DNA of 22,865 nt, taken from Cochliopodium minus. Lineage: Eukaryota; Discosea; Himatismenida; Cochliopodiidae. Under the pieces are notes generated by a model, which did not search any database, had not been told where the DNA came from, and saw only the letters and a program-made list of their open reading frames with translations. This document shows, one piece after another, positions 1 to 9,534 of this stretch. Position numbers and translations under genes: made by a program. How positions within the stretch are numbered: the first letter of the stretch is position 1; the number at the start of each line of letters is the position of its first letter. The stretch spans positions 58,962-81,826 of the forward strand of contig JAMYWO010000094.1 of the NCBI GenBank assembly GCA_024220525.1. Reading direction: 5' to 3'.

Positions 1-170
1 AATCGATTGGACATACTTCCCCTTCTTTGTAAGTGAAAGCCATAAAAGCGAGAGTATCAATGTCACCTGATTTAGCAACTATTTCAAACAAACGTAGAGC
101 CTTATTCACATCTTTTTCTACACCATCTCCCTTGTAATAAATCAATGCCAACCTAAGAAATAAAAAATAA

Positions 171-201
<31 letters not shown>

Positions 202-3200
202 TAATAATAAAATAATGAAAAAATAAAAAATAAAAAATAAAAAATAAAAAATAAAAATAAATAATATTGAAATTAAAAAAATTTTTACCTTGTCATTGCA
301 TTTATATTTCCAAGCTTTATGGACATTTTCAAAAGTTCAATGGTTTTTTTGATGTCTTTTTCAACACCTTCACCGTTCTGATAGAGAAGGGACAAGTTGT
401 TCATGGCAATTTTATCTCCCATTTTTGTTCCAATTTCGAAACAATTGATTGCCTCCTTGATTTTTTTATCTGTATAATAAATCAAACCCAATTTGACCTA
501 TTGAAAAAAAATGTTAAAAAATAAAATTAAATAAAAATAAATAAAAATAAGTGAAATAAAATAAAAAATAAAAAATAAAAAAATGAAAAGAAATAGAAAA
601 TAATAAAAATAATAAAAATTATAAAAATAATAATAAAAATAAAAATAATAAAAATAATAAAAAGAAATAAAAAATTAAACGAAATTATTACAATAAAACA
701 AATAAAATTAAATAAAAATAAGTGAAAGAAAATAAAATAAATAAATAAAAATAAATAGAAAATATAAATAGAAAATAATAAAAATAATAAAATTGAAAAT
801 AAAAAATAAAAATTTACAATAGAAGTGGAATCATTTAAATCTCTCCCTTTTTCAAGCAACTTGATTGCTTTATCCATGTCTTTCGGGACAATTTCGCCTT
901 TCTGATAAATGTTGGCGAGTTTGTTGATGGCATCCAAGTTGTCCAAATCTATGGCGAGATTCAACAACTTTATTGCTTCTTCGTTGTTTTTGTATTTCTC
1001 GTTATTCAGGTACAACAAAGATAGATTATACCTAGATAAATGAAAAAAAAAATATATTAATTGAAATATTTATTTCTTTTATTTTATTAATATTTATTTC
1101 TTTTTATTTTTTATATTTTATTTATAATTTATTTATTTTTAATTTTTTACATGGAGTTCGTATTTTGCGTTTTTACTGCTCTCTTGTAGTATTCAATAGC
1201 CTTTTCTGTGTTATCTCTTTGTTGACAGAAGTCTCCCTTTTTTTTTTTTGAGAATAAAATGAATAAATATAAAATAAATAAAAATAAAAAAAGAAAATAA
1301 AAAATAAAAAATAATAAAATAATAAAATAATAAAATAAATTAAAAATAAAATAAACGAAAAAATAAATTCTTTTTAGTTACTTTTTAAAAAATTATTGAA
1401 AATAAAATGATAATAAAAACAAAGAATTTACCAAACAATTCGTAGCATGGCTATTTCCACATTGACTTGCTTGTTCAAAAAGCTGAATGGCCTTCTCCAT
1501 GTTGGGTTTCACTTCATGATCTCCGTTTTGATAGATGTGAGCCAAGTTGTACATCGCATTGGAGTTTCCTTTTTCTATCGCTCTTTCGTACAATTCAATT
1601 GCTTTTGGAACGTTTTTGATGATGTTTTCATCTCCTTTTTGGTAAATAAAAGCAAGGTTCACCTAATTAATAAAGAAAAAGTATTAAAATAAAAATTAAT
1701 AAATAAAGAAAAAAAAAATAAAATTATGAAATAAAATATAAAAATTAATTTCTAAAGAATATTAAATAATAAATTTTAAAGAAGTCTAAAAAAAAAAAAT
1801 TCAACTCAAGAAGCATTCATTTAATTTAAAATGAAAAAATGAATGAAAAAATTTTATTTTTTACCATTGCATTCGTATTTCCCAATTCACTTGCTTTTTG
1901 GTAAAGATCAAAAGCTTTCTTGATGTCCAACTCTAAAACTTCTCCTTTGCTGTAAAGATGAGCAAGGGCATAAATGGAATCGGAGTTTTCCATTTTGGAG
2001 GATTCATTAAAATAATAAATTGCTTTGTCGCCATCTTTATGGACGATTTCTCCTTTTAAATAAACCAATGCAAGAGTGTACCTAATTTAAAGAAAAATGA
2101 TAAGAAATTAAAATGAAAATTATAATGTTTGAGTTAAGTAATTTTGTAATTAATCGATAAAATTTGATGAAAGATAAATGGGAAATTTTTGAAAAACGTA
2201 CATAGCACAAGAATATCTCAAATTGGAAGATTTGGTGAGATATTCCAAACACTTTTCATTGTTCATATCAAAATACTCCCCATCCAAGTATTTTTTGGCG
2301 AGAGCATGCATCGACAAACAATTTCCGAGTTCAACAGATCTTTTGTAGTGTCCAATGCACATTTCCTTTTGATTTTTCTTCTCATAAATGGAAGCTATCA
2401 AGAAAAGAACGTATCCATTTATTTCATCCTTGAATTTATCTTGATTTGTATTTTGATTATATTTTTTGAGAAAATCAAGTGACTTTTCCCAATCCACCTT
2501 GAATTTTTCCCATCCAAAATAATATCTCAATGCCAATGCCAATTTTTCTTCTTCTTTCTGATTTGCTTGGAAATTTTTTTGTTGCTTGTTTTCAAATTTA
2601 TTTTCTTCATTGTTAGAAAAAAAATTTATTGGTTGACAATCAAATGGTTTAAATTCGGTATTATCCAGAAGATTATCCAAGAAAAAATCAGGTGTTTTAA
2701 AATCATATTTCTCTTTTTTTTGAGCTGAATTTATATTATTTTCCTCTTTATAATTGAATAGATTAAATATATGAGTTGGATTCACTTGGGTAGAATGATT
2801 ATCTATTGAAATAATAAGTCAAAAAATAATTATATTTTTATTCTGAAAGTAAAAAATTGTTAATTATTTTGATAAATTACCTTCAAAATCACTATGGATT
2901 GGTTCATCAAATGTAAAAAGATCGATTGTATCTGATTTGATAGTATCCTTTTCAAAGTATTGCCCGAAAAACTTTTTCCCTTCTTCAAGATCTTTCTTTC
3001 TATTTACCCCAAAAAGATATTCTAATGCATTTATTATCTCTTTTGTTTGGTTTGATTGAATTTCTGGCAATTTTATAATTTCTACATTTTTCAAATTTAT
3101 AAATTTATTGGTGGAATGTGATTCCATTTCCTCTTTAATTTTCTTGTTTGATAGAAGATTCTCTTGTGAGTTTATAATTTCATTTCCTCTCTTGTTGGTT

Positions 3201-3202
3201 TT
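1..3202 (-). CDS. Sel1-repeat (SLR/TPR-like) protein, partial at both ends
   Basis: Exons in transcript order: 3202-2881, 2802-2202, 2081-1865, 1662-1432, 1236-1151, 1031-818, 497-289, 152-1; each intron reads GT..AG on the minus strand and the phases join. The N-terminal part (to about 2480) is acidic, Asn/Lys-rich and without a recognised domain. From about 2400 leftward come roughly ten Sel1-like repeats of about 36 residues, with motifs such as NAMYNLAHIYQNGD, KAIELYERAIEKGN and LLYQNGEGVEKDIKK. Sel1 arrays are superhelical protein-interaction scaffolds, often in ER quality control or signalling; no catalytic domain is visible here. No signal peptide can be judged because the true start lies beyond the N at 3203; a Met at 3127 is in frame, but the frame stays open upstream of it. 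The gene also runs past base 1. Introns are almost pure T/A. The exon at 1236-1151 carries less than a full repeat and has a weak acceptor after 12 As. Confidence 0.85.
160..286. repeat. Low-complexity A/T tract (intron)
   Basis: Intron of the Sel1 gene made almost wholly of AAAAAT-like units. The introns at 519-817 and 1237-1431 have the same composition. They look like ordinary T-rich protist introns (read on the minus strand) and carry no other recognisable signal. Confidence 0.7.
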
Positions 3203-3203
3203 N
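3203..3203. other. Ambiguous base N, likely assembly gap 1
   Basis: A single N joins the open reading frame of the Sel1 gene (left) directly to the Pro-Ser-Thr stalk of surface-protein copy 1 (right). Both reading frames are cut here, so the N probably stands for a gap of unknown length rather than one uncertain base. The sequence to its right matches copy 2 from 6419 onward. Confidence 0.7.
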
Positions 3204-3400
3204 GATATTGGTGGATGGAATTTCTGTTGATGGAGTGTTTGTTGAAGGAGTTAAAGTGGAGGGAATCAGAGTAGAAGGAATCAGAGTAGAAGGGATGGTT
3301 GTTGAAGGAGTAAAAGTAGATGGAGAAGAAGTGGATGGTGTCAACGTTGAGGGAGTAAAGGTAGAAGGGGTAAAAGTGGATGGAGGCGTTGTAGTAGGAG
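3204..3400 (-). repeat. Pro-Ser-Thr stalk repeats, copy 1
   Basis: About 13 imperfect 15-bp units coding five residues (PSTFT, PSTLT, PSTLI, PSTEI, PSTSS), typical of a heavily O-glycosylated mucin-like stalk. The array is cut at the N at 3203, so its full length is unknown. The order of unit types differs from that in copies 2 and 3. Confidence 0.8.
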
Positions 3401-5302
3401 GTAATGTAAAAGAACATCCACTTGAACAATTACAACTTCCGTATGTATAAGGAATTTCTATGAAAAAAAAAAAAAATGAAAAAAAAAATTTAGATTTCTT
3501 GAAAGAAAATATTAAAATAAAAAAAAATTATTAAAGAACTATAATTTACCTATTTTCAAATTATCTCCAACCCACAAGCCTATTTGATCAAAATTTTCCA
3601 AGACATTACCATACAAAGTAGAGCAATTTAATCCGACCGGAGTTGTAGAGTCATAACAGCTTCCGTTTCCTATTGCAGAAATTGTAGAATTCAGATCGCT
3701 GTTGTAATAGACATTGGAAAAAGTACAATTAAAATTTGAGCCCGAACCTCCATCTGAGCCGAAAAAATTTTTAGAAAATGAAATTATTTAAACCCATAAA
3801 ATTTTTGAATTATACCTGTAAGATAGCCTAATGAAAAAAATGATTTGAAAAATAAATTTTTTTGATTCAATTAAAATTTTTTCTATCAAAATTTTTTTTC
3901 TTACCAATAGATAAACCGCAAAAAGATGAGCCAATAACGATCCCAGAAGAATAACAGTTTTTAATGAAAGAAGTACCATTTTCGAAATCCTGATAAAGAC
4001 CAATTAAACCACCAACATAATCCACCCCAGTCACCTTTAATAAGTAATAATTTTAAAAGAAATTTTGAAGTCAAAATAACTCGAAATTACTTTTGCTCTT
4101 GAGTAACAATTAGATACATTTTGATTGAACAGTGTATATTGAAAATATCCTTTTAAAAAAAAATATATATAAACCATTAATTTTCAATGAATAAAAAAAA
4201 AGTTTTTTTTAAAAAATTTATTTTACCAAGCAAACCACCCACTTGATTACTGCCACCAAATATTGTAACACTTGACTTTACATAACAACTGGATACAAAA
4301 GAATTGGATGCAAATGCTATTAAACCTCCAATATGGAAGCTAATGGAAGACATTACTCCATTACTTACTCCACAATTTGTGACGCTACTATTTTCGACAC
4401 GACCAGCAATTCCTCCTTTAAATAAAATTTGAAATTTGAATTTATGTAACAAAAAAGATGTTTTTTTTTTACCAACATCTTCTGTTCCATAGACAATTTG
4501 GATATTTGGGTTTGAAGGAAATCCAAGATTGTAACATTTATGAATATGTAAATTAATTCCAAATCTATTTTAATGAATAAAATCAAATGATAATATGAAA
4601 AATCATTTTTATTTCGTTTACCCAACAAATCCTCCAACATCTTTTTGAAAAAAAACCAAAAATATTATATTTGTTTGAGATAATAAATTATATTTTTTTA
4701 CAATAATATTTTCTAGCATTCACAATGGTATTTTGGATGATTGAATTTGAGATACTGAAATTTGTCGAATAACCAACAATTCCTCCAACATTGCTTGGAG
4801 ATGAAGATAATGATGTTGCATTTATGATATTGCTCTTTGATGGCGTGGATGTATTGAAGATGACTGAATCTAAAATACAATTATCACATACTCCAAATAA
4901 AAGACCAATAAAATCTCCATTGGATTCAACATAAAAATCGATAAAGCTTATATTCTTCACTTCAGCATTCAATCCATATGAAAATAAACCGGTATAGCTT
5001 GTTGATGTGATTATATTCAAATTGGAAACACTAAATCCTTCTCCTGATAAACTCCCTTTTAATATAAAATTTGAATTAAAAAAATGTATTTGAAATAATT
5101 TAATCCATAAACCTAGAAATGAACCCATCGGAACAAAATTGTCAATGGATGAGCAGTTTATATTATTTACAAGAACATAATTTCCACTATAATTGCTTGG
5201 AATTAAATTTTGAAGATCTGTGCAATTAGAAATAGGGATGGTTTGAAATGAATAAATTGGAATAAATGCAAATAAAAAAATGAAAATATATCCTTTCAAC
5301 AT
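3204..5302 (-). CDS. GLUG/beta-helix surface protein, copy 1 (3' part missing)
   Basis: Exons in transcript order: 5302-5113, 5055-4702, 4640-4622, 4564-4473, 4415-4227, 4149-4091, 4034-3905, 3827-3816, 3753-3550, 3457-3204 (cut by the N at 3203). Every junction is GT..AG and keeps frame. The protein starts with a hydrophobic signal peptide (IFIFLFAFIPIYSF). An N-terminal segment with NYVLVNNINCSS and SLSGEGFSVSNLNI follows, which is the usual lead-in to GLUG-type right-handed beta-helices of bacterial adhesins. Several GLUG units come next (YVGGFVGFG, GGIAGRVENSS, QVGGLLGYFQ, YVGGLIGLY), then a Cys-rich patch (GSCNCSSGCSF) and a PSTxx stalk. The second extracellular domain and membrane anchor expected from copy 2 are lost at the gap. 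Exon structure is the same as in copies 2 and 3, but most exons have diverged from them; exon 2 is the exception. The A-rich start context supports this ATG. Confidence 0.85.
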
Positions 5303-5521
5303 TTTTTTTTATTTTTTCAATTAAAATATTCTTTAACTTTTTAAACAATGTTTCTAATCCTTTCAACTAAAGATAATATTTTCTATTTGTGTTCAATGAT
5401 CCTCATATTCTACAAAGTTAAAAACATACAAAAAATATTGAAATTTTAAAATTGTCAATGGATGGAAAAATAAATATACAAAATGATTCAACATTTAATT
5501 TTAATTTATAAAACATAAAAT
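5303..5521. promoter_or_regulatory. Spacer between surface-protein copies 1 and 2
   Basis: This 219-bp stretch holds the 3' end of copy 2 and the promoter of copy 1. A run of Ts (As on the coding strand) touches the ATG of copy 1. It does not resemble the upstream regions of copies 2 and 3, and no defined motif was recognised. Confidence 0.4.
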
Positions 5522-7011
5522 TTAATTCATCTCGTTATCCACTTTGCTCAAAGTTTTTTTGAATTTCTTTTTAGAATTCCAATTAACAAATAAAGCAACT
5601 ATTATGATGATTAATGCTCCTCCTACTACTCCCAAAATAATTCCAATAATTGCTCCCGTTGAAAGTCCTTTAAATTTTAAATTTTTAATTATTTTAAAAT
5701 TTTTCATAAAAAGTCATTTTACCTTTACAATTTGAACCCAAAGTTGATGAAATAGAAACAGAAAGAGTATTTTGTTGATTATTTATTGTGTTTCCAATTT
5801 TGTCACATTTATTGTTTTTGTAAGTTGGTTTCACATTAAATTGATTGTTTGTAAAGTTTAATTGTTGAGTACAATTATAATTTATCAATGAAACATTTGT
5901 ATTTCCTTCTTGCGGTTTTTGATCTAAAATCAAACTTATATTTCCACTCAATGTAACACACCCTGAAACATTTAATGCAGCTATCATATTTTTAATGAAT
6001 TAATTGAAAATTAAATTTTAAAAAGTAAATATACATTTTAAATTACCATTTTTGTTCGAATTATTTAAAACAACAACAATAGTTGTATTGGATGATTGAT
6101 TAAAATTTCCTTGAATAGTTATTGTTGATTGATTTAAAGTAATAGATTCTGTTATTTGTAAATTTCCACCAATAACAACAGTTGTTTGATTCAAAGTAGT
6201 TGTTTGAGAAATAGTGGTTGTGGTATTTGGAGATAAAGGAGTGAAAGAATATCCCCAAACATTATCATTCACATTCAAAACACAACTTATGTTGAAAAGA
6301 GATTGATCTACAACTATTCCATTCATTCCACAATTTTCACAATTCAAAACTTTGTACAAACAATTTGGAGAAGGAAAAAATGTTGTTGGAAAGTAAGTCG
6401 AAGGAGCAGAAGTCGAAGGGATATTGGTGGATGGAATTTCTGTTGAAGGAGTTAGAGTAGAAGGGATCAAAGTAGAAGGAATTTCTGTGGAAGGTGTGAA
6501 AGTTGAAGGAGTAAAAGTAGATGGAGAAGAAGTGGAAGGTGTCAATGTTGATGGAATTTCTGTTGAAGGAGTAAGAGTTGAAGGAATTTCTGTCGAAGGT
6601 GTCAACGTTGAGGGAGTAAAAGTGGAAGGAGACGTGGTGGATGGAGGTGTTGTAGTAGGAGGTAATGTAAAAGAACATCCACTTGAACAATTACAACTTC
6701 CGTACGTATAAGGAATTTCTATGAAAAAATATTTAAAAAAAATTTAGATTTATTGAAAATAAAAAATAACTATTAAAGAACTATAATTTACCTATTTTTA
6801 AATTATCTCCATTCCATATATTTGCTTGGTCATAATTGTTGGATATATTACTATATAAATTGTCGCAAATAAATCCGGTTGGGGTTGAAGAGTCTAAACA
6901 GCTTCCATTTCCTATTGCAGAAACTGTAGTATTCAAATCGCTGTTGTAATAGACATTTGAGAAATTACAATTTTGAGGAATTGAGCTTAAACTTCCATCT
7001 ACCAAATAAAT

Positions 7012-7042
<31 letters not shown>

Positions 7043-8510
7043 TTTAAACCTGTTATTCTCCCTAATAAAAAATGATATGAAAAATAAAAAATAACAAAAA
7101 AATTGATTTGGAAATCTAAACCAACAATAGAACCACAATTAGATGAACAAACAATATTATTTGAAGAATAAGAACTTGACATAAAAGAAGAACCAAGTCC
7201 ATAGTACTGATAAAGACCAATTAATCCTCCAACTTGCAAAGATCCACTAACCTGTTCTCAAAAAAATAAATAAGTAAAAAAAAAAAAACTTTTTGGTTAC
7301 ATTTGCTCTCGAATAACAATTTGACACGTTTTGGTTTTTCAATGAAGCCTCAAAATATCCTTTAAATATTAATAAAATAAACTTTTTTTATAAAAATTTT
7401 ATAAAATAATCTTACCTACCAAACCACCCACTTGATTATTGCCAGCTATTGTCACAGTTGACTTTATATAACAACTCGACAAACTTGTATCTATTGAATG
7501 AGAAATTAAACCTCCTATTTCATTATTAAGAGAAACCATTTTTCCATTACTAACTCCACTATTTGCAATGCTACTACTTTCAGAGTATCCAGCAAATCCC
7601 CCTTTTAAAAAAAATTAATAGAATATTTGATTCTCATTAGTTTTGGCTCCAAAAAAAATTTTTTTTACCAACACTACTTTTTGCATAAACAATTTGAATG
7701 TTTGGGTTTGAAGGAAATCCAAGATTGTAACAGTAATTAAGATTTAATTTCTTTCCAAATCTTTTTTTGTGAATTTGAATTAATAAAAAATAAAAAAGCA
7801 TATGATTACCCAACTAATCCTCCAACATCTAAATAAAAAAACAAAATTATCTTGATAATTATCTAACAAAATTATAAATTATATTTTATACTATTATATT
7901 TTGGAGCATCCACAATGGTATTTTGGATGATTGAATTTGAGATACTGAAATTTGTCGAATAACCAACAATTCCTCCAACATAATTTGCAAATAAAGATAA
8001 TGATGTTGCATTTATGATATTGCTCTTTGATGGTGTGGATGTATTGAAGATGACTGAATCTAAAATACAATTATCACATACTCCAAATAAAAGAGCAACA
8101 TAATCTCCATTGGATTCAACATAAAAATCGATAAAGCTTATATTCTTCACTTCAGCATTTAATCCCCATGAAAATATACCGGTATAATTTGATGATGTGA
8201 TTATATTCAAATTATAAACACTATGTCCTCCTCCATTTAAACTCCCTTTTTATATTTTTGCGGTTGATTAATTTATAATTTTGAACGCGGAACTTTAAAT
8301 TATTCAAATATTACCAAGGAATGGATTTGTCTCATTGCCTATCGGCCGAAAATTTGGGATGGAAGAACAATTAATATCTTGGGAAAGAGAATAATCGATA
8401 CTAACATTGTCCGAAATATTTTGAAGATCAGTGCAAGATGATATTAATTGCATTGAAACAAAATAGATAGAAGAAAATAATAGAATGAAAAATAACGATA
8501 ATTTCTTCAT
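5522..8510 (-). CDS. GLUG/beta-helix surface protein with mucin-like stalk and TM anchor, copy 2 (complete, 776 aa)
   Basis: Twelve exons: 8510-8315, 8245-7892, 7828-7810, 7760-7669, 7601-7416, 7359-7301, 7251-7122, 7061-7050, 6998-6792, 6718-6047, 5980-5723, 5667-5522. They sum to 2331 nt with all phases matching, ending in TAA. Residues 1-20 are a signal peptide. About 25-420 form a GLUG-type beta-helix (NVGGLVGFG, GGFAGYSESSS, QVGGLVGYFEA, QVGGLIGLY). About 425-436 is a Cys-rich knot (GSCNCSSGCSF), 437-536 the PST stalk. About 537-728 is a second ectodomain with YKVLNCENCG, many N-glycosylation sequons and paired Cys. About 730-755 is a transmembrane helix (IIGIILGVVGGALIIIIVAL), followed by a basic tail of about 20 residues (SKKKFKKTLSK). 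It is therefore a type I membrane protein. A role as adhesin or recognition receptor is inferred. Exons 7050-7061 (12 nt) and 7810-7828 (19 nt) are microexons. Confidence 0.92.
6370..6660 (-). repeat. Pro-Ser-Thr stalk repeats, copy 2
   Basis: About 18 imperfect 15-bp units, each coding PST plus two variable residues (FT, LT, EI, LI, SS, NI). The arrangement of units differs from copy 3 although the exon is the same length (672 nt). The opposite strand is also stop-free here, which is a by-product of the repeat and not a second gene. Confidence 0.85.
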
Positions 8511-8808
8511 TTTTTTTTTTTTATCTTTTAATTCAAAACAGTTGTGAAATGCCTATGATTATTTTTATAAATATAATAGATACCTCTCAACTTTTTGCAA
8601 TGCCCAGATTTATTCAATTGAAATGTTCCAAAGAATTCGACCAATATCTCAATAAAGTCAGAATCACATCCTATCAAAAGAGCAAAATTTTCTACACAAC
8701 TATTGAATTGCAAAATTAGAGAGTAAAGAAATAAAGATTTTATTGAAATTACACCTGATGACAAAAATTTTAAATATATAAATATATCTCATATATGACT
8801 TCACATTC
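8511..8808. promoter_or_regulatory. 5' flank of copy 2, homologous to the 5' flank of copy 3
   Basis: This flank aligns with 12168-12475 upstream of copy 3. Conserved parts are 8511-8640 and about 8700-8808 (including TTGCAAAATTAGAGAG and a stretch near ATTGAAATTACACCT). A middle segment of about 60 bp (8641-8700) is unrelated to the corresponding 12298-12380. A run of 12 Ts (11 in copy 3) touches the start codon. The conserved parts probably hold the promoter. Similarity to copy 3 stops at about 8808. Confidence 0.55.
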
Positions 8809-8842
8809 CCTTAATTTCTGTAACGCGTCAGAATTTGACATC

Positions 8843-9280
8843 TTGAAGTTATTTTGAAGTTATTTTGAAGTTATTTTGAATTTAATCATTTTAACATAAA
8901 AAACTTTAAAATAACTTTAAAATAACTTCAAAATAACTTCAAAATAACTTCAAAATTTTCAATTAAGATTTAATTTGAATTTTTGTGGTGATTAAAATTA
9001 ATTTTAAAGTTATTTGAAAATTATCTTGAATATTTTGAAAATCTATCTTTAGGTATTTTTGAAGTTATTTTGAAGTTATTTTGAAGTTATTTTGAAGTTT
9101 TTTTGATTTTAATTCAGAATTAAATTGAAAATTAATTTATAAAATTATTATAAACCTTTCCAATTCTTAAAGATGCAAAATTATTTTGATGGGTTTTTGA
9201 AAATCTATCTTTAAGTATTTTTGAAGTTATTTTGACTTAATTTTGAAGTTATTTTGAAGTTATTTTGAAGTTATTTTGAC
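8843..9280. repeat. Clusters of an 11-bp repeat (TTTTGAAGTTA), direct and inverted
   Basis: Three clusters carry tandem copies of TTTTGAAGTTA. The first (8843-8880) is followed by its reverse complement (8904-8955, units TAACTTCAAAA), giving a possible hairpin with a stem of about 36 bp. The second lies at about 9055-9105 and the third at 9217-9280. The last two sit in a longer imperfect duplication that begins with TTTTGAAAATCTATCTTTA (near 9034 and 9196). The block begins just right of the point where copy 2 and copy 3 flanks stop matching (about 8808), as expected for an inserted element with repeated subterminal sequence. No target-site duplication or full terminal inverted repeat could be established. 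Confidence 0.7.
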
Positions 9281-9368
9281 TTTTTATCGGATTTAAATTC
9301 ATTGATATTTCAATTCTGAAAAGGATGATTCAAAAATATTTTTTTCTCAAAGGTCAAAAAAAAAAAAA

Positions 9369-9533
9369 ATGAGATCAAATATAAAAAAAAAACCTACTAA
9401 AACTTCCAAAAAGAACAAAATAAGAGAAAGAGAAGATTCAAGAGATGTTGGAAAACAAAAAAAAAAAATTAAAAAAAATTTTACCATCAAAGAAATGCTG
9501 GAAAAGATTAATTCAGTTGAAGACATCTTCTCT
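9369..9533 (+). CDS. Start of an unrecognised Lys-rich ORF, cut at the N
   Basis: An ATG after an A-run opens a 55-codon frame that reaches the N at 9534 without a stop. The product is very basic at first (IKKKPTKTSKKNKIRERE), then more ordinary (FTIKEMLEKINSVEDIFS). It lies directly right of the 11-bp repeat block, in the position a transposase or other element-encoded gene would take, on the opposite strand to the surface-protein genes. No domain is recognisable in so short a piece. Alternatively it is a host gene's first exon. Confidence 0.4.
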
Positions 9534-9534
9534 N
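9534..9534. other. Ambiguous base N, likely assembly gap 2
   Basis: The N joins the plus-strand Lys-rich ORF to the middle of exon 11 of surface-protein copy 3 (matching copy 2 from 5884 on). Two unrelated reading frames on opposite strands are both cut here, so a gap is likely. The missing part should include the end of copy 3 (its last exon with the membrane anchor). Confidence 0.7.

Noticed and set aside
519-817. Low-complexity A/T tract as a candidate mobile-element tail or satellite
   Set aside because: It lies between two in-phase Sel1 exons with splice sites at its ends, so it is an intron.
6337-6690. Third-frame minus-strand ORF rich in Phe, Tyr, Ser and Asn over the stalk
   Set aside because: Out-of-frame shadow of the same repeats; the PST frame joins both neighbouring exons in phase.
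6424-6711. Plus-strand frame rich in Val-Glu-Gly opposite the PST stalk (also at 3208-3450 and 10008-10367)
   Set aside because: It is the antisense of the 15-bp stalk repeat, which has no stops on either strand. It starts and ends arbitrarily relative to splice sites, and the minus-strand gene explains the sequence fully.
8528-8764. 78-codon minus-strand ORF just upstream of copy 2
   Set aside because: The equivalent region of copy 3 has a stop in that frame and an unrelated middle, and copy 2 has a clear start codon with signal peptide without it.
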